Shown here in pieces: positions 1 to 9,439 of a stretch of DNA of 64,000 nucleotides. Under the pieces are notes generated by a model that searched no databases, was not told where the DNA came from, and was given only the letters and a program-made list of their open reading frames with translations. Made by a program: the position numbers and the translations under genes. Source of the stretch: Neckera pumila (Eukaryota; Streptophyta; Bryopsida; Hypnales; Neckeraceae); assembly GCA_963969595.1 (NCBI GenBank), contig OZ018408.1:46563022-46627021 (forward strand), read 5' to 3'. Every line of letters starts with the position of its first letter. Positions within the stretch are counted from its first letter, which is position 1.

Positions 1-1430
1 CTCAGTGCGCTTCGCACTGAACTGCAAGACACAATCCACGAATTCCAAAAAGAGCGAACTGACATGTTCTTGTCACTGCGTTCCCTCGACCAGCAGCTGC
101 AGCTTAAGAACTTTCTGATTGATGTAAGTCAATTTTTCCATAGTTTATTGACATGTTGACTACGTCAGGTATTAGGATGACTTGTTTCCTTGGACTTGCC
201 ATGATCAGTCCTCCCCTCACAGATTGGATGCTTTCTGAAGATAATGAAATGCTATTGTATCGTAATGATCAGCACCGGTTATATCTTCGACTGATTTGAA
301 GCATCTAAACTTGACACTATTTGCCCTGACAGAAGTTCATACCACCCGAAGAGCTGAATAAGGTTATGCGGCGAGTGCATTGGGACGAGGAGAATGAAAC
401 TTGGAATTTGGTCCATAACACCGTGCCTTTGAGGTCTGTTCCCTACAGTGGTCCAACCCGGATTTCAATTGATGGCTTCACAAAGCAGCCCTTGCTGCGG
501 CCCAATTCTGCAATTGGTCGTAGCAGACCCCCACTGCGACAACCGGAGCAGCCCCTCTCCCAAAGTGAGCGCGACCGATACTTGTAAGCTTGCTCCCATT
601 CCTCTGTTCAAGGTCTAGGATATAGGTTGATAACCAACTTCTTTTCTTTGCAAGGTAGTTGTTGTCTTGAGAGATTTGACCAGTTTTGGACGGTGGATTG
701 AACACTGCTTAAGTCCGTCAGAAGAGTGCATGGCTGAAGAAGGGTAGTAGTAGCGACGAGCTTGTCCTCAATAATCGCAAGCTGCTCATTGCCCTTAACA
801 ACTCTGCTTGTCCACGTCAGTATGAAATCCTCGGGGGCAGTGATCAGCTGCTTAAATCTGAAGAAAGTTGCTTGAAGTGTGAAACTCTAGAGTATAGAAC
901 AAGCGCTTGAAATGCCTATCATAACAGATCATTTACCAATACATCTGGGGGCCCTTTTCAAATCTGTCACACTTAGGCGGGTAATAAATGTGGAAAGCAA
1001 CACATGTCAAACTATTTTCCGAGATCCCTTCCAGTCCCTTCCCTTTCAAGTGTGCACCAAGGTCAAGTTGAGATGAAAGTTGCTAAACTAGGCATATTCA
1101 CCACTCTGTTATTCAAGCATGGTACATAATGTGACCTGTTAGAAGGTTCCAGATCGATAAGGGACTTTGGGGTGCAGGGTGGACAACATCTTGAATATGG
1201 ACTTGGAGATGTCCGAAGGTCGCAATCCTTTTGAGTTTGACAAGACCAGGGCGTCCAACGACACCGACGTGGAGCACGCTCTCCGTGAGCTCCGTGCCGA
1301 CGAGGATCCTTACTTCTCCTACGACACCAGCGTGCCGAAACAGCCTGCGCCTGCACTTGCAAGCGCACGGCCCAAATCCGCACGCACCAAGCACCATCGC
1401 CATGCTCGACCTCAAAGTGCATCACGATAG
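1..1430 (+). CDS. Kinesin-2 heavy chain (KIF3/FLA10 type), last three exons; 5' part lies outside the window
   Basis: Plus-end-directed motor that carries intraflagellar-transport trains in cilia and flagella; only the end of the coiled coil and the tail are present. Exons are 1..123, 333..583 and 1178..1430 (stop at 1428-1430), with GT..AG introns at 124-332 and 584-1177 that keep one frame. The first exon encodes a charged helix ending LKNFLID. The second opens KFIPPEELNK and has RRVHWDEENETW, the match to the KIF3A/B neck-to-tail junction (LKNLIIxNFIPPEE.., WDEE). Joining at Tyr-Leu gives VDNILNMDLEM, as in the KIF3B tail, followed by a basic ARPKSAR/ARPQSAS end typical of kinesin-2. No motor domain can be seen because the gene starts upstream. 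The family is kept in land plants with motile sperm. A different kinesin is unlikely because the tail block is specific to kinesin-2. The reading frame looks intact. Confidence 0.88.
124..332 (+). other. Intron of the kinesin-2 gene
   Basis: Starts GTAAGTC directly after the codon for Asp (gat) and ends ttgccctgacAG. Removing it joins LKNFLID to KFIPPEEL in phase 0, matching the kinesin-2 tail. Confidence 0.85.
584..1177 (+). other. Intron of the kinesin-2 gene
   Basis: Donor GTAAGC at 584 and acceptor ggtgcAG ending at 1177. The split Leu codon (tt|g) restores the frame. The 940-1110 part is related to sequence at 3055-3210 downstream of the gene. Confidence 0.82.
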
Positions 1431-1520
1431 CCACGGTTACATGACCCGCCACCAACCCTGCTGATGCCATTGTCCTTCTCTTCTCGCCTTCACATCACCA
1501 CAGGTCTCGAATGCCTGTCC

Positions 1521-2715
1521 TTAACCCCTAAGTGATTTTGGGTGTCTTTCAATACATGTGTACATTGCAGAAGTGCGGTATACACTGCCTTGCGGGACCA
1601 CTTTGCAACTCCTACTAGTGTCAAAAAAAGATTTAACCACATGAACACTACAGCATTCAGGAACTATTTATTAATTGTCTGATGATAGCAGTATCACAGG
1701 GAATCTTACCTCTCATGAACGGATCGGAGGCTACCGCGTTCGATCAATTAGCCACTCCTGAAATTTAATTGCCTAAAATCGCTTCCCACAACTTGAGCAA
1801 TTTCCTGAAAACATGAAGAGCAATGAATCAGAAGATCGTACACGCACTCCTTTGAAGTGATCGCTGCAAACTCCTTAAACCCTAATATATTCTCATCTCC
1901 GTACTCACAATGGGCAATTAGGTGCATTTGAAAGCATCATTCTTTCAATATATACAAGCAGAAACTCGGTAAAAAGTAAAGACCTCTAACCCAAGTTTCC
2001 ACTAACGCCACTAACAAAATACAGCAACAATGCAAGCACCTAAGTGCACGATGCAAGCAACAAACCGCAGCATTTCCAGGCAGAAATTCATGAACATCCA
2101 ACGAACAAAAAACTGAAGAAATCGTACTTGCTTGATCTTCTTTCCGCCGTGAGTGATCCCCTCATCAGCGTCTTGCAACACCCTAAACCGCAGCTTACCG
2201 AATTGTGTACTAGGATTCAAAGTCAGCTGCTAAACCCTAAATAAACAAATCCCACACAATCGCACACTTAGAGAGCGAAACCTTCAGAAATCAGCACATA
2301 AAATACCCTAAACCCACAATCTCGTTTGATCCAGTGCAAGGAAAGCCAAGGGAAGGGAAGAGTAAGGACCGTTTGAACCTACCCCTGTCGTGGTCCATAG
2401 GAGCGAGCAAAGCGTAACTGCAAGAAACCGGCGTACCCGGTCATGGGAGTGTGGACATGAAGGACGGACGCTTGTAGAGGCTGTGGAAACACTACGCGTA
2501 TTTCCTTCCAAATACACACTTGAACATGTTCGGCAGTCTCTGAGTTTAACAGCGAGACTCACCAAATTTTTTCAAAATCAACAGAAAATCAATGGCTGTT
2601 TGATCTTCAATTTCATAGATCACATATTTGATCAATACCTCATGGAATTGGGAGAATAACGGCCATGTATAAATCCAGAGGACACAATGTGGCCCCTCAA
2701 CCACTTAGGGGTTAA
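1521..2715. mobile_element. TTAA-bounded terminal-inverted-repeat element, copy 1
   Basis: Left end TTAACCCCTAAGTGATT (1521-1537). The reverse complement of the right end (2699-2715) is TTAACCCCTAAGTGGTT, 16 of 17 matching and including TTAA on both sides. It begins 90 bp after the kinesin stop codon, so it may lie in the 3' UTR. No transposase was recognised inside; the short ORFs there are not convincing. The TTAA edge and CCC start resemble piggyBac-type ends, but that assignment is inference. Confidence 0.6.
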
Positions 2716-3640
2716 CACTGTGCTCATGATGGTGTCCACATTGTCCTACTCTTGAAGTGTTACCTTGAACCAGGTGATTGCCATGTAGTTTCTGCAAGTT
2801 TGGGTGAAGTCCTTGGACATCAGATTTTTCAGGTGAAATCACATAACATTCTTTATCAATGGAATTGAGGTCTACAACATTTTTGAACCTACCGTGGCAG
2901 GTCACTTTCTATAGTTGAATCATTAGTTTGTGGTAGGAGAGGAGAAGAGCATATCTTGAATTCAATGGTCTGCGACGGTGTTGCGGTAGGAATATTCTAT
3001 CTACAGTACCACTATAGAAACAATCCAACACAAACTTTGGTTTCAAGAATGGTATGTCCCTTTTGAAATCTAACGCTCAAGAGATAAGAATTGAGGAAGC
3101 AACAGATGTTAAGCTATCTTCCAAGATCCATTTGAGATATCTTCCCTTTCAAGTCTATTCCGAGGTAAAACTTCACATAAAAATCTAGACAGAAGTGCAG
3201 GCAAGAGACATTGCAAGCTTGGTATAGAGTGTTATTTCGATTTGTGAATATCAGGATGTGCAAGCCATGTAATGAGGTTCAATCTGTCTTGCTTTTAGCT
3301 GAGACCCTGTTCTTTTAATGAGTCTTTTAGGGAGAGTCTTCCCATAGGGGTTGTCTAAGATGGCAACCACGAAATCTAACTTCTAGAGTAGATTCCTCTT
3401 GTATTTGGTAAGGAGGTGCTTCACATATTTGCCCTCATGTAGGTGACTGTATTACGGAACTGGGCAATTACTGCATTCAGTGGTTTGAAGTTATGAAGTT
3501 TAGGTGGTCTATAAGTTTTTGTTTTAGGTATGTTTACTCTTGGACTTGACTTCGATGTGCTGTAATATGTGAAATTGTGAACGTTGTTGAAGAACACATT
3601 TGAAAAGACTACAAGCAATACTTGTTCATAGCAAAAAATG
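2716..3640. other. Non-coding stretch with a decayed copy of kinesin intron sequence
   Basis: No gene recognised. Bases 3055-3210 resemble 940-1110 in the same orientation: both share a run from cccttttgaaatct through cttccctttcaagt, with many changes. The rest shows nothing I can identify. Confidence 0.5.
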
Positions 3641-3647
3641 AATACTT

Positions 3648-4051
3648 TTCATATCTAATTTTTCCCATGATGCTTTAGTAATGGTGTGGTGTGCTGTACA
3701 GTCAGACTTCTTTAGCCCTTAAAAGGTCTGAGAAGTCTTAACTGTAGAAACAAAGAATGTACCTATTGGTCCAACAATCAAATTATTTTGGTGACTCCTT
3801 AGGTCAAAGGGGGCCTACCCTTCCAAGGTTAAGGTGTACAGCACGATAGAATTTCCACATCACTAAACAAGGACATGACAAAAGCTTACTTTCTATACTA
3901 AACAAGGACATGACAAAAGCTTACTTTCTATACTTCCAAAACGTAGACAAAAAAGCTCCTCCTTTAGTTCATTGTCTGAGGAATCTTGAGCATGCGAGAT
4001 CAAAGTCTTATCACTACTAGCATGCTCTTGCAATAGAGTGGTGACCTTTGC
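3648..4051. repeat. Unit A of an imperfect tandem duplication
   Basis: Resembles 4052-5600 once two insertions are removed from the latter. Shared landmarks are catgatgctttagta, ctttagcccttaaaag, aacaatcaaattattttgg, tttccacatcactaaac and caatagagtggtgac. It contains its own 35-bp exact tandem duplication at 3862-3931. No product recognised. Confidence 0.75.
3862..3931. repeat. Two exact copies of a 35-bp unit
   Basis: The unit starting actaaacaaggacatgac occurs at 3862 and again at 3897 with no differences. The paralogous unit at about 5430 has only one copy, so this is a local duplication. Confidence 0.9.
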
Positions 4052-4091
4052 AACATATTCAATTTTTCTCATGATGCTTTAGTAGTGGTGT

Positions 4092-4375
4092 CATTAGATG
4101 AGATTTGGGGGTCTTGGAGGGCTCCGAGTTCCCCTGCTATCTATTGCGTTCCCAGACTGCGGGAACACAGCAATAGCAGCTAGATGATGTGGCACAGCGA
4201 CTGTCACGTCATTTTTTTCAAAAAAAAAAAAAAATTGCTTAAAATGATATTTTGATAAAAAAAAAAAAATTTGAAATTTTTTTTTATGACACACCCGTAC
4301 CTGCATTTACTGAATCTGGGTAGATCAGGGACGGGCCTAAAACAGCCCTCTAAGACCCCCAAATATCATCTAATG
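4092..4375. mobile_element. MITE of 284 bp with ~31-bp terminal inverted repeats
   Basis: The left end starts CATTAGATGAGATTTGGGGG. The right end, reversed, starts CATTAGATGATATTTGGGGG and the match continues through gtcttrgagggct. Short repeats GGTGT (4087-4091) and GGTAT (4376-4380) flank it as a possible target duplication. Unit A at 3683-3692 gives the unoccupied sequence. The interior has an inverted repeat around gcgttcccagactgcgggaac and two poly-A tracts; no ORF. Confidence 0.8.
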
Positions 4376-4386
4376 GGTATGCTGTA

Positions 4387-5263
4387 CAATTAGATCCACT
4401 TCATTTACAAATTGCCAACTTGAGGCATTTAGATTTTTGGATACAATGTGTAGTGTAGTTGCCATATTTGGTAAGCATAATTAACATTGCATCTTTATGC
4501 AATCCCAACCAAGCATACCAAATTTTAGCTTTAAAAAACAAAAATTTCATTTTTGATGAATTTTTTAAGTCATTTTTTTATGGTTTTACATAATATTTCA
4601 TTAAAAACAATTGGTAATGAATTTCTTAATATTGATTGTGGATATATGTAGAGAACATCCATAAGTACATCTTTCCCTTCCCTTTGCATCTCCAAAAAGT
4701 TTACAATTTCTTTTATAGAGATTTCGATGTTGAGGTGACAATGCCCAAATGTTGTAAAAACAGACAACTTTTCATTATAATTAGATTTTTCTATATTTCC
4801 CTCATGTGGTAACTAATTTTATACATTTGAACATGATGGTACAATTACTTTGACAAAATCTAGTTAAATATATAAAGATATATATTTCATGAAGTTTGGT
4901 CATATGACGTCTCATAATGAGTCCTTACTAGATCCCTATTTTTTTGTTACTTAATGGGTTGTTTTTTAATATAAAAGACGTGCATAAGGATGTTTCCTAA
5001 CTACGTATGCAATCAAATTTAAGAAATTCATTACCAATTGTTTTCACTAAAATTTTATGTAAAACTATAAAAATTGACTTAAAAAATTCACCAAAAATAG
5101 AATTTTGCTTCTTTGAAACTCAAATTTCATATGCTTCATTGGGAGTGTATAAAAATTGGATTTTACTTATGCAAGATGGAAAATTTGAATTTTTTTACTA
5201 CTATGCAATAAAAATTGGACTAGCTCACATTGCCAATTTGTAAATGAATTGGACCTGACTGCA
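4387..5263. mobile_element. Foldback element (877 bp) in a TA target, copy 1 of a two-copy family
   Basis: Both ends contain catttacaaattg in inverted orientation (near 4402 and 5236), inside a ~32-bp arm with about 27 matches. Inner arms also pair: aattttttaagtcat at ~4558 with its complement at ~5075, and acaattggtaatgaatt with its complement near 5030. TA dinucleotides at 4385-4386 and 5264-5265 flank it. Comparison with unit A (ctgtacagtcagac, uninterrupted) supports insertion at TA. No transposase ORF, so probably a non-autonomous Tc1/mariner-type element. Confidence 0.75.
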
Positions 5264-5651
5264 TAGTTAGACCTCTTTAGCCCTTAAAAGAGCTAAGAAG
5301 TCTTAACTGTAGAAACAAAGAATGCACCCATTGGTCCAACAATCAAATTATTTTGGTGACTCCCTAGGTCATGGGGGCCCGTCCTCCCCGAGTTAAGATG
5401 CACGACACAATAGAATTTCCACATCACTAAACAAGGACATGACAGAAGATGAAGGGACTTACTTTCTATACTTCCAAAACGCAGACGGAAAAGCTCCTCC
5501 TTTAATTCATCGTTTGAGAAATCTTGAACGGTGCAAGATCCAATTCTTGTCAATACCAGCATGCTTTTGCAATAGAGTGGTGACCGTTACAGCATATCAA
5601 ACAATTATCTACCAAACTAAATGGTGCTTTAAACCCTAGCAGGGACTATTG

Positions 5652-5965
5652 AAGTTCACTATTTATCACCCCTTGCAGTGCGGCTATTGACTGTTCTGAC
5701 GCACTATCTTACTGCTACATTGGATTGGTGGCCGGTACCTAGCGATGGGAGCTGCCTGCAGACCAGCCTATTTTGCCGCAGCTTGACACCGGGCAGGGGC
5801 GCCAATGTTTCGCGGACGAGCCATGACCCATGCCATCCAACCCAGCCACATCTATGGCCATGCCATGCCTAGTGTTCCATAGTGTTCCATAGTGTTCCGA
5901 GGGGTTTGGCGCCGGGTTTAGGGGGGGAAACAGGTCAGGTGGTTTGAGACCGGATTTGCTCACTC
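5652..5965. repeat. Left terminal inverted repeat of the 5.8 kb unit
   Basis: Pairs with 11110-11427. It contains a gene-sized GC-rich block (5770-5960) that recurs three more times, inverted, at about 9450-9650, 10368-10560 and 11122-11300. The triplicated gtgttccata at 5871-5900 is a local expansion. Confidence 0.8.
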
Positions 5966-6570
5966 TACAATTACCAAAAATGGGGAGGGATTACAAAAAA
6001 TGGGGAAGGATTCAAAAATGGGAGAGGGATTTTTAAAATGGGGGAGCTAGGGATTTAAAAAATTGGGGAGGAAAGAACCATGACTAAGTTCTTGAAATAT
6101 TCATAGAGTTATGGTTAGTTCAAAGTGCTTGGCTACCTAAGTCTAAATTAAAAAAATGGATAGGGATTAAATAAAATGGAGAGGGATTAAAAAAAAATGG
6201 GGAGGGTTAAAAAAAATGAGGAGGGATTAAAAAAAATGGAGAGGATTAAAAAATTGGGAAGGGATTACAAAAAATGGGGAGGGAGGAACCCATTGGCGTT
6301 GTTCTTAAAATGTTCTTAGAGTTGTGGTCATTTGAGAGTGCTTGGCTACGTAGTTACTGATAAAAATTTAGGTTTTAGTTTTTGGGTAGGGAGAAGGGAT
6401 TTTCAAAATTGGGTTTTAGTTGAAAAAATTGAGGAGGGATTCAAAAAATTGGGGAGGGAGAAAGAACCTTCACTAAGTTTAAAAATTATTCAGACTCTTG
6501 GTCAGTTCAGAGTTTTTACCTACATAATTATTGAAAAAAAAAATGGGGAGGGATTAAAAATAGTTTAGAC
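5965..6570. repeat. Left subterminal array of ~18-bp units with three ~70-bp inserts
   Basis: Degenerate copies of aaaaaatggggagggatt alternate with three related ~70-bp blocks beginning gaaccatgactaag (6076), gaacccattggcg (6286) and gaaccttcactaag (6466). One inverted relative of the block lies at 10185-10252. Confidence 0.8.
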
Positions 6571-6657
6571 CTTGATTAGGATGTTTCAGGAAACAATGAG
6601 GGAAAGTAATAATTCAATCATTAATCATGAACCCACATCATTTGGAGCATTAAATTT

Positions 6658-6951
6658 ATGGTAACTAGTCCATCTTATCCACTCAAGTGGCTTGGATTTG
6701 ATATTATTTTCTTAATAACCTATCATTTCAAGGAACAGGCTGACTGTGCAGTGTTCCGTTATATGTGGCGATTAAGGAACAGGACTGGCCAGTGGATGGG
6801 CCTAGGCGGAGGCCTCGAATTGGATCGCCGTGGCTTAGATCACTGGTTCGGCAACCGGCAAGTCTGGCATTGTGTTTGGAAGGAGAGACAACGGGATGTC
6901 CATTCTTACTCTGTTTTGTCAAAGAGTAGTGTTCCGGAAGCTACTATTTAG
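6658..6951 (+). CDS. Coding-like segment inside the 5.8 kb unit, product unknown
   Basis: Open frame through a GC-rich stretch ending at a TAG at 6949-6951. It has aromatic and basic residues (WRLRNRTGQWMG, WHCVWKERQRDV). I do not recognise the family. It lies 15 bp upstream of an exon-like segment at 6966-7136 and could be an earlier exon in a different frame, or simply open by chance. It is listed because its composition matches the other internal ORFs rather than the AT-rich surroundings. Confidence 0.3.
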   Translation: MVTSPSYPLKWLGFDIIFLITYHFKEQADCAVFRYMWRLRNRTGQWMGLGGGLELDRRGLDHWFGNRQVWHCVWKERQRDVHSYSVLSKSSVPEATI

Positions 6952-6965
6952 GGTCGTCTACGTAG

Positions 6966-7136
6966 AATGAGGAGCTTTGTTTTGTTCCGCACAGGCTTCT
7001 ATCACATGCGCAATGTTGTCGCAACGTGGGGGAGGCTTTACGCAAACGCATTGTGGCAGCTATTTCAAAGAAATCAGTCTGGAGTAGCGACGGCGTAGGA
7101 TTTCCACACCACGGAGTTCCTGAAGAAAGCGCACAG
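6966..7136 (+). CDS. Exon-like segment (57 codons) inside the 5.8 kb unit
   Basis: Flanked by an acceptor (ctacgtAG) and a good donor (GCACAG|GTGAGG), with length an exact multiple of three. Translation reads from NEELCFVPHR through GEALRKRIVAAISKKS to a Gly/His/Pro-rich end. Codon composition and length look coding. The family is not recognised. It could join in phase to the segment at 7489-7605, which begins with a basic nuclear-localisation-like run. Function is unknown; a transposon-encoded nuclear protein is the likeliest guess from context. Confidence 0.42.
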
Positions 7137-7488
7137 GTGAGGGACTGATTGCAATCTTTGTATTCTACAGAGTTTGGCAAAGGTAGGGTTAAGGGTAGCG
7201 CTAGACGGGCGCTCATTTTGTGCGCTAGGTAGGCTGGCGCACCGCAAGATAAGTTGTGAAGGTCTTGTGCTCTTCAGCTGTTCATTGTCTGGACCTTGTT
7301 TTCAATTTCACGTTTCTGAAAGCATTTCGGGGTGCAGAGAGCTTGTATGCGGGCTGCGGGTTGTGGGAGATTCCTGCACCTGAATGCATCGAAGAACATT
7401 TCGCCGCAATTGCAGTGTTGTATGCATAATCAAGGGGGGCCTTGGGTGAGTCCAACGGGCAACGGATTTAGCAATTTTTTTCAATTTT

Positions 7489-7605
7489 AAGAGCAGTAGG
7501 ATGACAAAGCGGAAGCTGACAAAGGTACCGGTCAAGGAAGAAGAATCGGAATGGGAAGACAATGGGGTATTGGACAACAAAGGGTCCGAATCCGACGAGT
7601 TCTAG
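7489..7605 (+). CDS. Candidate last exon with basic and acidic tail, inside the 5.8 kb unit
   Basis: After a possible acceptor (caattttaAG), the frame reads SSRMTKRKLTKVPVKEEESE, then an acidic end, DNKGSESDEF, and a TAG at 7603-7605. KRKLTKVPVK looks like a nuclear localisation signal. It is in phase with the exon candidate ending at 7136. Alternatively the ATG at 7501 starts a 34-residue peptide. Low certainty on the exon structure. Confidence 0.38.
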   Translation, partial: KSSRMTKRKLTKVPVKEEESEWEDNGVLDNKGSESDEF

Positions 7606-7850
7606 ATTAGTGTTTCGGGTTTTTTTCTTGTTTCAGGGTTTAGGATTTTAGGGGTTTCAGGTCCGCAATGTCACCTTCTAGTTTAGGATGAACTCGAACC
7701 AGAGACTACCTTGCACTCTTTTTCGGCTTCTATGCACCTTTTTTACAGTCAAAACACCGTTCAAGTAGAGTTCTTTGTATTACGGTAGTATGTGAGGGGG
7801 GAGATGAAGTTAAAAATCTTGGCGCCGGTGTGCAACATTGAAACAACGAA

Positions 7851-8825
7851 ATGGTACCTGATTTGAGGGTGCAGGATGAGAGGCCGCGGAAAAAGAAAGA
7901 GGTTGCACCGGAAGTACCTTTGGCGGAAGGACCCGGCAGTGAAGAAGGGGGGTTCTGGTCATGGATTACCATTGACACTCAGACATTTGATGTGAACTAC
8001 GGGACGAAGGAAATCTACCTTGATTTGCTGCGAGAGTGGACGTCTGAATCATGGACGAGGCATTGCCAACCCAATGCTCCCCATAGGCGGTTTTACAGGT
8101 GCGTGCACTGCAACAAGGATAATTTCACTGGGAAGGCCCAACTCAACAAACACCGCAGGGATTCTTTGTGTCCCGCAGTGAAGGACGCAATGGGAAACTC
8201 CATGAGACTACTTCTTTATCCGGATCAAAGAAACGAACAGGGGAAGACATCAGAGATGTTCCGCAAAGGGAGGGAGGACGAGGTGGTGGATAACCTTGTG
8301 CAAGGAATTGGAGCCAAGGCGGCACCTTCAACGCCCTTTGATTTTATAGAATGTACGGGGGGGCAGACAACAACGAGGAAGGAGACTGTGGAACCACAGC
8401 GGTAGCCACAGCAGGAGGTGGAGAAGGGAATGAAGAAAACGCCGGCAATGATTGATAGCTTTTCCGTAGCGCACGACACTGGGGTAGGTGTCAGTGCAAC
8501 GAGGCAGGCAAAACTGACCACGGCAACAGTGCGAGACGCGGTGGGTGGGATTAAGGACAGCAAATGTGGGGATGTCACTCCGCTAGACCCCAAAGCTAGG
8601 CCGACCTCGAACAAGCAGGCGAATTCTGTTCGCTGGATGGAAGGAACCCTGCCGACCGGTACGCGAATTAGCACGCGGGCGAATGAGACACTAGATGAAG
8701 TAAACACAATTGCAGAAATCCTAGATGGAGCACTGAAGGTGCCGCAACCCCAGAATGCGAGGGTCACGTCAAAAATCGCTTCGCAAAAACCAGCACTCAC
8801 ACCAAAAGTGAAAAAGTGCATTTGA
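7851..8825 (+). pseudogene. Zinc-finger ORF of the 5.8 kb unit, split by one in-frame TAG
   Basis: One frame runs from ATG 7851 to the TGA at 8823-8825 and is interrupted only by TAG at 8403-8405, in a glutamine-rich context (..EPQR*PQQEVEK), as expected from CAG to TAG. The first part has a basic patch (PRKKKE, ~residues 13-18), then WSWITIDTQTF and a C2HC-type finger (CVHCNKDNF..KHRRDSLC, ~residues 84-105) that resembles BED-like fingers of transposon proteins. The second part is Thr/Lys-rich. An acceptor-like gggtgcAG just before codon 9 leaves the true start open. No catalytic DDE pattern was recognised. GC content is well above that of neighbouring DNA. Confidence 0.5.
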
Positions 8826-9439
8826 GAAAACGGAGGTGTATCGTGAGACATCTTTGGCCGTAGTAGCTGTTGCACAGAAGTTGAGCGGCCCCTTGTCTAG
8901 CTTCGTACGTATCTTGACATACTTACATGTAAAACTGCCGCTGTTGTTCTCTATGCCGCCAAGGAACTCTAAAATCCTATTACTGGGAATGAAACACTGC
9001 TCCACGAGAACGGTGCGCTTATGGGGGTTCCATGGTATGTGCTGAAGGTGCTAAGTCTAACGAAGGTCCTACAGCAGGTCTGTTTTGCGGATGTGACCCG
9101 GGGGCGGGCACTGCACCTTCGCTTCAATCTCCTGCAGCACCATGTTGATTTGGTCTGGGGACGCCATCGTCAGGAATGAGTATTCTAACCACTCATGCCA
9201 AAGTGGATGAGTACCTCCGCGCCCACAGGCTGAACGGAAATACAAAGACGCCCTTTGATCCATATAATTCGCGTAGATCCGTAGAGAAAAACGTCGCCGA
9301 CAATGAACTTTGTGTCATTTCCTGAAAGACACAATGAGTGCAAGCATCCCAAATCCAAGAATAAATCGGTGCCGCAGCCTAACCCTAAACGGCGAAGCAA
9401 GTGTTCTGACCCTAGGTTGAAGCCCCCGCTGTATGATCC

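Larger units (their letters stand above)
4052..5600. repeat. Unit B of the tandem duplication, split by two inserted elements
   Basis: Homologous to 3648-4051 over its two ends and interrupted by inverted-repeat elements at 4092-4375 and 4387-5263. A reading frame at 5439-5639 spans the shared 3' part, but it is broken in unit A and resembles no protein I know. Confidence 0.7.

Noticed and set aside
1063..1470. Minus-strand open frames over the last kinesin exon
   Set aside because: Antisense shadows of a well-supported exon.
8225..8875. 216-codon minus-strand open frame in the 5.8 kb unit
   Set aside because: Shadow of the plus-strand zinc-finger ORF; its residue pattern lacks domains.
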